DNA of 50,700 bases from Sulfurospirillum sp964441765. Its GTDB lineage: Bacteria; Campylobacterota; Campylobacteria; Campylobacterales; Sulfurospirillaceae. Both the position numbers and the translations under genes were made by a program. Within the stretch, counting starts at the first letter, position 1. Every line of letters starts with the position of its first letter. Below are positions 8,987-17,645 of this stretch, one piece after another. The DNA lies in contig CAYTVI010000004.1 of NCBI GenBank assembly GCA_964441765.1, positions 1-50,700 of the forward strand, in the 5' to 3' direction. The notes beneath the pieces are model-generated. The model did no database searches, was not told the origin of the DNA, and saw nothing but the letters and a program-made list of their open reading frames with translations.

Positions 8987-10106
8987 TTTTTGCTCCTTTG
9001 AGTGTTAGCTTGCCATATTTGAAGTAAGCTGAGCATGCGCCTTCACTAGAAACCATGCATGATCCCATAGGATTGCTTGGTGTACAGGCTTTTCCAAACA
9101 CTTTACAATCGTATGGCTTGGCTAAGCCTTTTAAAATCGCTCCACAAATACACATCTTATGGTCATCCAATTGTTCTTTTGGTAAAAGCGCATCAAAGAC
9201 CACTTCCGCATCGCAAAAGGCATATTGCTCTTTTAGTTTTAAGGCACTCTTTGGAATATCTCCAATACCTCTCCACCTAAAATGGTCTCGTCTTTCAAAG
9301 TAGGTATCCACAAGCGCTTGTGCTTTAAGGTTGCCCTCACGTGAAACAGCGCGTGCATACTCGTTTTCAACAAAAGCTTTACCACTATTTACTTGACGAA
9401 CAATGCGTAAAATCGACTCCATCACATCTGTTGGCTCAAAACCAGAAACCACGATAGGGGTATGGTATTTTTCAACAATTGGCTCATATATTTTATATCC
9501 TGTGACCACACTCACATGTGAAGGTCCTAAAAAAGCATCGATACGCGCGTCGCCACCACTCATAATCGCATCCACAGGTTCTGGCACGGTGACATGGTTG
9601 ATATGAAAAAAGAGATTGCTTATCTTTTGTTCGACAACTTCTTTGACCAAAACAGCGCTCATTGGTGTTGTTGTCTCAAAACCAATCGCAAAGAAAATAA
9701 CTTTTTTATCAGGATTTTCTTTGGCAATTTTAATGACATCAAGCGGTGAATATAAAGAGCGTATATCACAGCCTTGAGCTCGGAGTTTTTGCAAAGAGGT
9801 GGTGCTTCCAGGAACACGTATCATATCGCCTAAGGTGGCTAAAATTGTATCTGGCATAGATGCTAGTGCGATAGCATGGTCAATTCGCTCTTTAGGCATA
9901 ATACACACAGGACACCCTGGTCCATGCACAAACTCAATCAGCTCTGGTAAAATTTGCATCAAACCAAACTTCATAATCGTATGTGTGTGCCCACCACACA
10001 CTTCCATAATATTGATTTTTTGGGTGCACTCTTTTGCGATAATAGCCGATAAGGCTTTCATGTGTTTTGGGTCACGAAAACCTTCGATGAGGTCAACTGC
10101 TTGCAT
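8979..10106 (-). CDS. hypD: Hydrogenase maturation protein HypD
   Basis: Iron-sulfur scaffold on which, with HypC, the Fe(CN)2CO unit is assembled. The 375 residues show all HypD signatures: MEVCGGHTHT (C37, H40), HGPGCPVC (C65, C68), GFETTTP, and a C-terminal cysteine cluster (CICGAILKG through CSAYFKYG) that binds a 4Fe-4S cluster. The ATG at 10106 overlaps the end of hypC by 14 bp, implying coupled translation. Confidence 0.97.
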   Translation of the reverse strand: MQAVDLIEGFRDPKHMKALSAIIAKECTQKINIMEVCGGHTHTIMKFGLMQILPELIEFVHGPGCPVCIMPKERIDHAIALASMPDTILATLGDMIRVPGSTTSLQKLRAQGCDIRSLYSPLDVIKIAKENPDKKVIFFAIGFETTTPMSAVLVKEVVEQKISNLFFHINHVTVPEPVDAIMSGGDARIDAFLGPSHVSVVTGYKIYEPIVEKYHTPIVVSGFEPTDVMESILRIVRQVNSGKAFVENEYARAVSREGNLKAQALVDTYFERRDHFRWRGIGDIPKSALKLKEQYAFCDAEVVFDALLPKEQLDDHKMCICGAILKGLAKPYDCKVFGKACTPSNPMGSCMVSSEGACSAYFKYGKLTLKGAKSE

Positions 10107-10368
10107 AGTTGCTATTCCCCTCTTCTTCGTCTATCTCACCATTATTCATTGCCGCAACGATCTCTTCATATGCTTTTAAACTCTCTAAGGCTTCTTCTGT
10201 ACTGATTTTATTCAAAGCAAAACCAACATGGATTAAGACATAATCCCCGACCTTAACCTCTTCAGCGATTAAATCTAAGGTTACTTTACGTTTAACACCC
10301 ATGGTATCAACAGTAGCATAATTATCTGCGTCAATTTCGACGACTTTAGAAGGAATAGATAAACACAT
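10093..10368 (-). CDS. hypC: Hydrogenase maturation chaperone HypC/HupF
   Basis: Small chaperone that carries the Fe(CN)2CO group between HypD and the hydrogenase large-subunit precursor. The protein begins MCLSIPSKVVEID; the invariant Cys2 exposed after Met removal is the iron-binding residue. DYVLIHVGFALNKI is the other conserved stretch. At 91 residues it is slightly longer than usual because of an acidic tail. GAGGTAAGTC precedes the ATG, and it starts 3 bp after hypB. Confidence 0.97.
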   Translation of the reverse strand: MCLSIPSKVVEIDADNYATVDTMGVKRKVTLDLIAEEVKVGDYVLIHVGFALNKISTEEALESLKAYEEIVAAMNNGEIDEEEGNSNYASS

Positions 10369-10371
10369 GAC

Positions 10372-11211
10372 TTACCTCAATGCTTTTTTCATTTTAAGAT
10401 AATTAACCCATTGAGCAATGCCCTTACCAGACTTGCTATCAATCTCGATAATATCTACTTTTGGGTTAAGCTTACGTGCTTCACGAATCGCTTTTTCCAT
10501 ACTAAAATCAAAATACGGCAACAAATCACACTTGGTAATAAGCAATACATCCGCACTTCTAAACATCACGGGGTATTTTGCAGGCTTATCATCACCCTCA
10601 GGCACAGAAAGCAAGACAACGTTAATATGCGTTCCCACGTCATAACTTGCAGGGCATACGAGATTTCCTACATTTTCGACGAACACCACATCAAGCCCTT
10701 CAATCGGCAGATGGTGTAATCCCTCATGCACCATAAACGCATCCAAATGACACGCCTGTCCAGTAGCGATTTGATGGGCTGGTGCACCTTTTGCTATGAT
10801 ACGATCCGCATCTTGATTGGTCTCCAAGTCTCCCTCGATGACCCCTAACTTGATAGAACCTTCATCAATCGTCGCTTCTAAAAGAGTGGTTTTGCCGCTT
10901 CCCGGACTGCTCATCAAATTAACCGCTAGCACGCCATGCTCGCCAAAATGGTCACGATTGTGCCCTGCTTGCGTGTCATTTGCATCTAAAATTTTTCGAA
11001 TGACCGTTAAGGTTTTAGCATCATTGAGCTGTGGGTTAGCATGATGATGGTCATTGTGAGAGTGGTCGTGTGCATGGGCATCGTCGTGATGTGTGTGTGT
11101 ATCGTGATGATGTTCATGGGTATGAGTATGCCCATCGTGGGTGTGCGTGTGTGTATGTGCGTGGGCTGACCACGCTGTAGGTCCAATAGAACAACCGCAA
11201 TCTTTACACAT
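10372..11211 (-). CDS. hypB: Hydrogenase nickel-insertion GTPase HypB with His-rich nickel store
   Basis: GTPase that inserts nickel into the hydrogenase precursor together with HypA. The N-terminus has the high-affinity nickel motif CKDCGC (2-7), followed by a histidine-rich stretch (about 17-57, 21 His by my count) that probably stores nickel. The P-loop SSPGSGKTT lies near 101-109, then DLETNQDADRI, and ATGQACHLD holds the Cys-His metal site of the G domain. It is the first gene of hypBCDEA, with an AGGAG ribosome site and a candidate -10 upstream. The His codons create a GT-rich low-complexity tract at about 11040-11165. Confidence 0.97.
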   Translation of the reverse strand: MCKDCGCSIGPTAWSAHAHTHTHTHDGHTHTHEHHHDTHTHHDDAHAHDHSHNDHHHANPQLNDAKTLTVIRKILDANDTQAGHNRDHFGEHGVLAVNLMSSPGSGKTTLLEATIDEGSIKLGVIEGDLETNQDADRIIAKGAPAHQIATGQACHLDAFMVHEGLHHLPIEGLDVVFVENVGNLVCPASYDVGTHINVVLLSVPEGDDKPAKYPVMFRSADVLLITKCDLLPYFDFSMEKAIREARKLNPKVDIIEIDSKSGKGIAQWVNYLKMKKALR

Positions 11212-11242
11212 TTTTGTCTCCTCGTCATTGTATTTTCAAACT

Positions 11243-11248
11243 ATTATA
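11243..11248 (-). promoter_or_regulatory. Candidate -10 element for hypBCDEA
   Basis: TATAAT on the minus strand 32 bp before the hypB ATG, with no convincing -35, as is usual for vegetative promoters in Campylobacterota. No clear NikR half-site pair was found nearby. Confidence 0.5.
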
Positions 11249-11313
11249 AGCAAAGTCCTTAAAGATGAGCTAAAAAAAGGTTTTTCTTAGTTATTTTTAG
11301 GAAAAATATCTTC

Positions 11314-11991
11314 ATGAAACAGTGTATTTTTTGCCATTCTTCTAAACTCTATCGTAAAAGCCAAACACAGTGGCGTTGCGTTACATGTAAACGTACATGG
11401 AGTGATGCCAAATACCACAAAGAGCTTTTAATCCTTGAGGCATTTTTAGCCAATAAATCAATACGAGAATGTGCAACGCTTTGTGATGTAAATTACATTA
11501 CCGCAAAAAATTTTTACACTAAAATGCGTCTTTTGCTCACTTCGTTTGCGCAAGAGCGTTATTTACAACAAAGCGATACCTTCTCAGAGTACGATGAGTT
11601 TTATTACCTGCCTCAAACCAAACGCGCACACAATCATTATTTATTTGATGCTATTGGTATCTTTGGAATGCTTTATGGCGAATGGGTTTACACCCTTTTG
11701 CTCCCCGACCAATTTACACCCATAAAACGTTTGATGGAACATGACATGCCAAATCCTGAAGAACATGCCACTTATGCGCGTATCTTACAACGACACAAAG
11801 TAACACATATCAGTCGATTTGAACATCGTTTGGGTGCATTTTGGGACTATTTTGAGGCGTGGATAGCCCATTTTAAAGGTGTAAAAAAAGAAAATCTTAT
11901 CTATTACCTCAAAGAAGCCGAGTTTAAATTTAATTACACACAAAAAGAGCAAAAGAAGATTTTAACGCAGTTATGGAAACAAAGCATGTAG
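11314..11991 (+). CDS. ISXO2/IS1595-like DDE transposase-related protein, probably domesticated or degenerate
   Basis: A 225-residue protein with the architecture of IS1595-type transposases. It has an N-terminal zinc ribbon (CIFC at 4-7, CVTC), a helix-turn-helix-like segment (NKSIRECATLCDVNYITAKNFY), a YDEFYYLP segment at the place of the first catalytic acid, and a C-terminal block FEHRLGAFWDYFEAWIAHF with KENLIYYLKEAEFKFNY. That block matches the family's ending (IEGFWSxLKRRLxxxxGVxxExLxLYLKExEFRFN). The middle TDG/SDGW-type aspartate segment is missing or shortened; typical members are near 300 residues. I found no terminal inverted repeats or target duplication. It lies between hypB (divergent) and nikR (convergent). 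Function unknown; binding DNA is plausible, transposition unlikely. Confidence 0.6.
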   Translation: MKQCIFCHSSKLYRKSQTQWRCVTCKRTWSDAKYHKELLILEAFLANKSIRECATLCDVNYITAKNFYTKMRLLLTSFAQERYLQQSDTFSEYDEFYYLPQTKRAHNHYLFDAIGIFGMLYGEWVYTLLLPDQFTPIKRLMEHDMPNPEEHATYARILQRHKVTHISRFEHRLGAFWDYFEAWIAHFKGVKKENLIYYLKEAEFKFNYTQKEQKKILTQLWKQSM

Positions 11992-12007
11992 GGAAAAACC
12001 CTACATG
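11985..12007. terminator. Hairpin between convergent genes (bidirectional terminator candidate)
   Basis: A perfect 9-bp stem (CATGTAGGG / CCCTACATG) with an AAAAA loop, placed across the end of the transposase-like gene and just beyond the nikR stop (12015). An A/T-rich run follows on the plus side. The outer stem overlaps a near-copy of the window-wide palindrome (CTACATGTAA, 12001-12010), and the TAG stop of the plus-strand gene lies within the left arm. Confidence 0.6.
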
Positions 12008-12014
12008 TAAAAAT

Positions 12015-12428
12015 TTATGAAGCAGGGATTGAAGCTTCAACAAGCTTGCAAAATTTGACCCCTTTAAGGCCTGATATTTTATTGGCAAAGTCTTTGACAT
12101 CGGCAACTTTTCCTGTCACCATGATGGTTTCTAAGCAGTTTTCATGGCTAACATGGACGTGTGTATTACACATAATATGCACTTTAGCATCGTGCTGAAT
12201 CTCTAAAATCTTTTGAACGAGCTCATTTTGGTGATGGGTATAAATCATCGCTAAGATACCAATAACCTCGCTGTGTTCATCTTGCCAGTCATCTTTAACG
12301 ATTTTTTCACGAATCAAATCTCGGGTAAATTCACTACGCGACGCGTAGCCTTGTGCATCGACTTTTTTATCCAGCTCTTCTAAAAGCTTTTCTGGCAAAG
12401 AGACGCTAAAACGAATAATTTTATCCAT
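12015..12428 (-). CDS. nikR: Nickel-responsive regulator NikR
   Basis: Nickel-sensing transcription factor. Residues 1-45 form a ribbon-helix-helix DNA-binding domain (IIRFSVSLPEKLLEELDKKV), and the rest is the ACT-like nickel-binding domain. The square-planar nickel ligands known from E. coli NikR align with H79, H90, H92 and C98 here (QHDAKVH, THVHVSHENC). The 137-residue length is typical. Its position next to hypF and the hyp operon suggests it controls nickel uptake or hydrogenase genes, but I found no clear operator in this window. Confidence 0.95.
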   Translation of the reverse strand: MDKIIRFSVSLPEKLLEELDKKVDAQGYASRSEFTRDLIREKIVKDDWQDEHSEVIGILAMIYTHHQNELVQKILEIQHDAKVHIMCNTHVHVSHENCLETIMVTGKVADVKDFANKISGLKGVKFCKLVEASIPAS

Positions 12429-12514
12429 TGGTTATCCTTACATGTAATCATTTTTATCTATTCTAGTCCTACTATTCTTTAAAAAATGCAAAAAGAGAAG
12501 ATTAATATTATTTT

Positions 12515-14734
12515 TCAAGCATTGTTTTGCAGTGCGTAATACAATTGCCCCACGCAAATACCACCATCATTGGGTGGAAGCTGATGTTGTGAAACAAAGG
12601 TATGCTTTTTAAGCTCTAAGATTTTTTCGACTAAAGTTCGGTTTTGGAACACGCCACCTGAAAGTACGACTTTATAAGAGTATTGCGTTGCGATGCCATC
12701 GATAAGATTGACTAGCGCATTGATAAATTTTGAAGCAATGACACGAGGCTCTTTATCGTAAAGCATCTTTAAAAATGCCTCTTTATAGTGTATGACACCC
12801 TCTTTACATGTAAAGTGATAGGCTTCATGGATGGCTTCATCGTATAAGCTCTCCACATACAGCCCACTCTCTCCATCGTAACTCACACGTCCATGCATGC
12901 CACACACAACAGCAACCGCATCAAAAAGCCTTCCTACCGAAGAACACACAGGAGCGTTTAGTTTTTTGGTGTAAAGCTGTTTGAGGCTCTTAAGCTCTTG
13001 TGGTGTAAAGTAAGAAAGTAAGGCATCATCAGCGTTCACATCCCAAAGAATCGAAGCTAAAACGCGTCTGCTTTCCTTAATGCTTGCATCACCACCTAAG
13101 AGTAAAAAAGGCTCAAATGAAGCAACCCGTTCAAAGCCATGTGTGTCGCACACAAAAAACTCACCACCCCAAATCGTTCCATCCACGCCATATCCCGTTC
13201 CATCCCATGCAATGCCTAAGACTTTTTCATCCAAGCGGTGCTCACACATCGCGGAGAGAATATGCGCATAGTGGTGCTGAACTTGCACAAAAGGGAGTTT
13301 TTGCTTTTTTGCCCATTGCGTTGAAATATAATTGGGATGCAAATCGCCCACAATCAACTCAGGCACAAAATCATAAAAGCTTTTAAAGCGCTCTATCATG
13401 GCTTCAAATAAGACGTTTGTCGCGATATTGTCCAAATCCCCAATATAAGGGCTTACAATCATTTGATGATTTAAATAAATCGCAATCGCATTTTTTTGGT
13501 GCGCTCCCACTGCTAAGATAGAGCGTTTTTCATCTGTTTTGATGCGAAAACTTAGCGGAGCAAGTCCACGGGAGAGCCTCATCAACAAAGGTTCTTTTCC
13601 AAGATACTGCACCACACTATCATCGCTTGAGTTGATAATCTCACGGTTATAATCAAGATAATACTCCACCACATCCCCAAGTTTTTCTCTTAAACTCTTT
13701 GCATCACTTATAATTGGCTCGCCTGAGCGATTCGCACTGGTAGCGACGATTGGGTAACGAAGAAAATGAAAAAGCTTTACATGTAAAGGCGTGTAGGGTA
13801 GAAAAACGCCTAGACGATCAATCATCGGTGCGACTAGCGTGCCTAAAGAAAGCATAGGAGATTTTAAGCGTTTGACTAAAACGATGGGACGTAGTAACGA
13901 AGTGACACCCTCTTTTTCACCTTCACTTAACACGCACACGCTTTCTAAGGAAGCCATATCTTTAAACATCACAGCAAAAGGCTTTGTGGGTCTTCGTTTG
14001 CGCTCACGAAGTGTGGCAAGGGTTGTATCATTGGTTGCATCACACATCAAATGAAAGCCACCCATCCCTTTCATCGCGACAATATGTCCTTTTTGAATCA
14101 AATCAGCCAGTTGCTTTATCGCGTCATGATTGTGTGCGATAACATCGTCGTTCATGTTTTTAAGGGTAAGTGTTGGTCCACAGTGCGGGCAACTGATGGG
14201 TTGGGCATGGTAACGTCTATCCAGTGGATTGGTGTACTCCGCTTGACAGGCATCACACATGATAAAAGGGTGCATGGAGGTATTAGGTCTATCGTAAGGA
14301 ACGGTTTTGATAATAGAATAGCGCGGACCACAATTGGTACAGTTGATAAAAAAGTAATCATACCTTCTATCATGAGCTTCGTGTAATTCACGCTCACATT
14401 CATGGCACATTGCCATATCAGGTGGAACAAATGACGATTTAACCTCACCTTCTTCGCTGTGTCTGATTTCAAAGGTGGTATCATGAAGAGGTGTTATGAA
14501 AGAGGTGTCACACACATCCATGCGTGCTAAAGGAGGCAGTGCGTTGTGCAGTGCTTCATCAAAACACTCAAGTGAATTTTCATCGCCTTCTAGCTCGATT
14601 TCAACGCCTAAGGCGTTGTTGAGCACAAAACCTTTCAGTCCAAAGCGAAGCGCTAAGGTATAGACGAAGGGGCGAAAACCAACCCCTTGTACCATACCTT
14701 CAATATGATAACGAACTCTACGCGTTAAGTTCAA
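12515..14734 (-). CDS. hypF: Carbamoyltransferase HypF
   Basis: Uses carbamoyl phosphate and ATP to make a carbamoyl adenylate and transfers the carbamoyl group to HypE. The 739 residues show the full domain order. First is an acylphosphatase domain with VQGVGFRPFVYTLA near 15-28. Two zinc fingers follow (CHEC...CTNC and CDAC...CPHC, about 108-185). Then come a YrdC-like domain (about 200-390) and a Kae1/carbamoyltransferase domain with HHYAHILSAM, WDGTGYG and VVLSGGVFQN. The start overlaps the end of hydE by 17 bp, so it is the last gene of the hyd operon rather than part of hypBCDEA. Two palindrome copies encode LHVK and TCK. Confidence 0.97.
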   Translation of the reverse strand: MNLTRRVRYHIEGMVQGVGFRPFVYTLALRFGLKGFVLNNALGVEIELEGDENSLECFDEALHNALPPLARMDVCDTSFITPLHDTTFEIRHSEEGEVKSSFVPPDMAMCHECERELHEAHDRRYDYFFINCTNCGPRYSIIKTVPYDRPNTSMHPFIMCDACQAEYTNPLDRRYHAQPISCPHCGPTLTLKNMNDDVIAHNHDAIKQLADLIQKGHIVAMKGMGGFHLMCDATNDTTLATLRERKRRPTKPFAVMFKDMASLESVCVLSEGEKEGVTSLLRPIVLVKRLKSPMLSLGTLVAPMIDRLGVFLPYTPLHVKLFHFLRYPIVATSANRSGEPIISDAKSLREKLGDVVEYYLDYNREIINSSDDSVVQYLGKEPLLMRLSRGLAPLSFRIKTDEKRSILAVGAHQKNAIAIYLNHQMIVSPYIGDLDNIATNVLFEAMIERFKSFYDFVPELIVGDLHPNYISTQWAKKQKLPFVQVQHHYAHILSAMCEHRLDEKVLGIAWDGTGYGVDGTIWGGEFFVCDTHGFERVASFEPFLLLGGDASIKESRRVLASILWDVNADDALLSYFTPQELKSLKQLYTKKLNAPVCSSVGRLFDAVAVVCGMHGRVSYDGESGLYVESLYDEAIHEAYHFTCKEGVIHYKEAFLKMLYDKEPRVIASKFINALVNLIDGIATQYSYKVVLSGGVFQNRTLVEKILELKKHTFVSQHQLPPNDGGICVGQLYYALQNNA

Positions 14735-16400
14735 TCGGAAGTTCTTTATTGAAGCAAATAGGATGATTCGGTTTTAGATTTTTATAGACCATTTCACTAA
14801 ATCGTCTAAAACCAAACAAAGAACCAGCCAGTGCAATTTTTTCATTGAGAAGGTTTTCTTTGTAATAATCCGACATATCAGAGATAAAATGCGCTAAGCT
14901 TTGAACATACCCAAAAGCAAGTGTAGCATCATCGGTTCCTGCGAGTTTAAAACTCATTCCACTGCGTATGAGCTTGATGTAATTCATATCAGAAACCAAT
15001 GCCTCTTCTTTTTGCAAGAAATAGTCCATTCGAGGTCCTTTTTGACCACCAAAATCTTCGGCTAATTCTATCAAAACTTCAGCACCCTTGTCTAAGTCAG
15101 AACTAAATCCTAAAACAACAGCGATGATTTTCCAAAGGCTATAAATACTCTTCGGTAAAGTCTCAGGCATCTTTACATGTAACGCCTGTGCGTAAATCTC
15201 AGGATAGGTATTTTTATAATTTTCAATCAAACGTGCCGAACTCTCAGAATTTTGAGCAATTTCATCAAACAAGGCTTCAAACGAGCTTGGTAGAGGAACA
15301 CTGGTAAGATTGAGCATACCGTGTTCTGATGAATAGTTCATCAGCTTATCGTCATAGAACTTACTCAAATAAAAACAGCTTGATTTTGCATCAAAGAGTT
15401 GGTGTTCTTGCATGATAGAAGCAAAAGCGCCATGAGAAGGCTCTTCAAATTTTTTCGTGTTTTCAAGTAGGGTTTTTGAGGCGTAACTTTTTCCTTTGAC
15501 AAGGATAATTTCGCCGTTTTCCAACACACTCACTTGCAATGGCTCTATGGCAGGTAAAGTGAGCGATGTTACCACACACACATCAGCTTTAAGCAATGTT
15601 GCAGGTGCTTTAAATAAGAATGACACACCTTGAGCAAACAAACGTTTACACACATGATACACAAGCCACTCATCTGCTAATCGCACACATACACGCTCTG
15701 TTGGTAAAATCTCTTTTTGGGCAAACATGGCATTGACTTTACAACGAATAGAGGGTCGCTCTAAGGTTGCAAGCGCTTTGATTTCATTTTCACGAATGAC
15801 GACCATTCGCTCCACCACGGATAAATCTGTGGGTAACACTTCAACATTTTCCATACTTGGTAATTGCTTAGCATTTTCAATACGCCCTAAAACAAAGAGC
15901 CCCGATGCTGTTTTGACTTGAACGGTTTTTCCCTCACTCAATGCTGTCGTTAAAAGAGCATAGACCTCTTCAAAGGCTTCAGAAGATGACGCTTCAAGGA
16001 CTTTTTCACCTTCTTTAAAGAGGGAAAGCGTATCGCTAGCAACGTTAAATGTGCTGTAAGGCAAAAGGTACAAAGGCGAGCTTGGAGTTTCAATGGACGT
16101 TATTTTGCTAGGGGTAAAAACCACAGGAATATTTAAAAGTGGAATACTCTCCTCTTGCGCAGGAAAACTCTCCGCCACATAAACGGAAGAGGATTTGAAA
16201 AAGAGTGAGAGAGGAAGAGAAGCAGACAAAGCATCGGCAAATGCGCCTAAGCGCTCTTCGTTCTCTTCAACATACAACGTTACGCATGTATTTTCACGCG
16301 TAATAAGATGCTTAATATTATTTTCGACACAACTTTGTTTTAAAAGATTTTCCAAAACACCATTATGGGAGAGATAGGTAAATTCAAAGGCTAATATCAT
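14718..16400 (-). CDS. hydE: Hydrogenase-associated protein HydE (function unknown)
   Basis: A 560-residue protein occupying the hydE position of the Wolinella/Helicobacter hydABCDE operon; the name is used by synteny. It is unrelated to the radical-SAM HydE of FeFe hydrogenases, as no CxxxCxxC motif is present. The N-terminal 80 residues (ILAFEFTYLSHNGVLENL through SVYVAES) are weakly reminiscent of the acylphosphatase part of HypF; I recognise no catalytic motif in the rest. ATG at 16400 is chosen because GGAAGAG lies just upstream and it forms an ATGA overlap with the hydD stop; an ATG 15 nt earlier lacks this. Known context suggests a role in hydrogenase maturation. Confidence 0.75.
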   Translation of the reverse strand: MILAFEFTYLSHNGVLENLLKQSCVENNIKHLITRENTCVTLYVEENEERLGAFADALSASLPLSLFFKSSSVYVAESFPAQEESIPLLNIPVVFTPSKITSIETPSSPLYLLPYSTFNVASDTLSLFKEGEKVLEASSSEAFEEVYALLTTALSEGKTVQVKTASGLFVLGRIENAKQLPSMENVEVLPTDLSVVERMVVIRENEIKALATLERPSIRCKVNAMFAQKEILPTERVCVRLADEWLVYHVCKRLFAQGVSFLFKAPATLLKADVCVVTSLTLPAIEPLQVSVLENGEIILVKGKSYASKTLLENTKKFEEPSHGAFASIMQEHQLFDAKSSCFYLSKFYDDKLMNYSSEHGMLNLTSVPLPSSFEALFDEIAQNSESSARLIENYKNTYPEIYAQALHVKMPETLPKSIYSLWKIIAVVLGFSSDLDKGAEVLIELAEDFGGQKGPRMDYFLQKEEALVSDMNYIKLIRSGMSFKLAGTDDATLAFGYVQSLAHFISDMSDYYKENLLNEKIALAGSLFGFRRFSEMVYKNLKPNHPICFNKELPIELNA

Positions 16401-16936
16401 CTCTCTTCCTTGCATGATTCATCGGCGACACTTTGGATGTCAATATCTGAAATCTGTTTACATGTAAAGCCTAATTCGCTCAAATGTTGAATAATAATTT
16501 TTTCCATAACAACAGAGCCTTTGATGACGGCATCTGTCATTTTCAGCGTTGTGTCGCTTACAACCTCAGGAATAATACCTACGATTTTTGTAGGTGGTCG
16601 ATCTCCTACCATATCCATCATCGTCAATGTCTGAAGCATCTCGACTTCGTGTGCACTTCCTTGCCATGAAATGGTATTTGGCACATTTTCAAAATCAAAG
16701 AAGTAAACATCACCGATTTGACCATCGTTGGCATCAACGCAGTCTAACAAGATGACATAATCATACTCAGCAATAATGGGGATTAATCTTTGCGCAAGCG
16801 TACCACCATCGACAAAGGTCAAGGTGTGCTCATCAGAAGAAAACGCATACTTTTGTTCAACAAGGCGGCACAGATGAACTCCGACGCCTTCGTCGGAGAA
16901 CATCACATTGCCAATGCCTAAAACTAAAACCTTCAA
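16397..16936 (-). CDS. hydD: Hydrogenase maturation protease HydD (HyaD/HybD type)
   Basis: Endopeptidase that removes the C-terminal tail of the large subunit after nickel insertion. The 179 residues begin with the family signature VLGIGNVMFSDEGVGVH, including nickel-sensing E16; the second ligand is in ILLDCVDAN (D65/D68) and the third is the histidine of SAHEVEML (H96). Its natural substrate should be HydB, which ends in a cleavable extension. The start is TTG at 16936: the frame is closed upstream by the hydC TAA only 12 nt before, and no ATG or GTG lies between. The ribosome site is poor, so coupling to hydC is likely. Confidence 0.95.
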   Translation of the reverse strand: MKVLVLGIGNVMFSDEGVGVHLCRLVEQKYAFSSDEHTLTFVDGGTLAQRLIPIIAEYDYVILLDCVDANDGQIGDVYFFDFENVPNTISWQGSAHEVEMLQTLTMMDMVGDRPPTKIVGIIPEVVSDTTLKMTDAVIKGSVVMEKIIIQHLSELGFTCKQISDIDIQSVADESCKEER

Positions 16937-16948
16937 ACCGCCGCTCGC

Positions 16949-17629
16949 TTAGTGTTTTGCGTTGTTTTTAGGAAATTTGTAACCACTAATAATCGCATCC
17001 ATAGAACCCTCTTTACCCATAATGGAGTTAAAGATAGCCATATAGATATGAACAGGCAAGAAGATTAAAATACCCCACATAACGATATGGTGAATCTCTC
17101 TTACCATAGCAAGTCCACCCATCATTGCTTCAAGTGGACGCATATAGTCATATAAAAATAGACCAATACCTCCTCCTTGATAACAATGGACGTATAAAAT
17201 AAGACCTGTTAAACTAATCACAAAAACCATTAAATATAATCCCACGTACGCAACAAATTGTAAAGGATTATACACACCTCTTAAATGAGGATGTTCTCCC
17301 ATAAAAAGGTAATACTTAATCTGCTGAATCCACACTCTAGGACTAATAAAATCCAAAAATGAGACACGCTCTTTATGGCTGATGCTATCGACCAAAAAGA
17401 GGTAAAGCTTGAAAAGCGATACAGCGATCAAAATAAATCCTGCGATCTCATGCCACATTCTGAACTTAGCGTTCAAGAAAAGAATCGGCTCATCCGATGG
17501 TGCAGGAACAACGAAGACATATGTCAGATAAAAACCTGTCACAGTCAGAACAAAAATAGCTATAGCTCTTAGCCAGTGCGTCCAACGCAAGCCTGCTGAG
17601 AACTCAAATTCTATCTTTCTTTTCATCAT
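16949..17629 (-). CDS. hydC: Ni/Fe-hydrogenase cytochrome b subunit HydC
   Basis: Di-heme b-type membrane subunit that anchors HydAB and passes electrons to menaquinone. About 226 residues with four membrane helices. Candidate heme-ligand histidines sit in LRWTHWLRA, RMWHEIAGF, and HHIVMWGILIFLPVHIYMAI near the C-terminus. ATG at 17629 is chosen because GGGAG precedes it by 3 nt and it follows the hydB stop; a longer frame to 17668 would run into hydB. Part of the hydABCDE operon. Confidence 0.95.
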   Translation of the reverse strand: MMKRKIEFEFSAGLRWTHWLRAIAIFVLTVTGFYLTYVFVVPAPSDEPILFLNAKFRMWHEIAGFILIAVSLFKLYLFLVDSISHKERVSFLDFISPRVWIQQIKYYLFMGEHPHLRGVYNPLQFVAYVGLYLMVFVISLTGLILYVHCYQGGGIGLFLYDYMRPLEAMMGGLAMVREIHHIVMWGILIFLPVHIYMAIFNSIMGKEGSMDAIISGYKFPKNNAKH

Positions 17630-17645
17630 AGACTCCCTTTGGCTT

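Noticed and set aside
9509..9518. TCACATGTGA as another copy of the iterated palindrome
   Set aside because: It is a different palindrome sharing only the ACATGT core and is rare in the window; it was not counted.
11040..11165. GT-rich tandem-repeat-like tract as a microsatellite
   Set aside because: It is explained by the His codons of the nickel-binding segment of HypB.
11314..11991. An active insertion sequence
   Set aside because: No terminal inverted repeats or target duplication seen, and the middle catalytic segment is missing.
12429..12514. NikR operator in the A/T-rich region before nikR or before hypB
   Set aside because: No pair of half-sites like GTATGA-N16-TCATAC or TATWATT-N11-AATWATA was found; only generic A/T-rich sequence.
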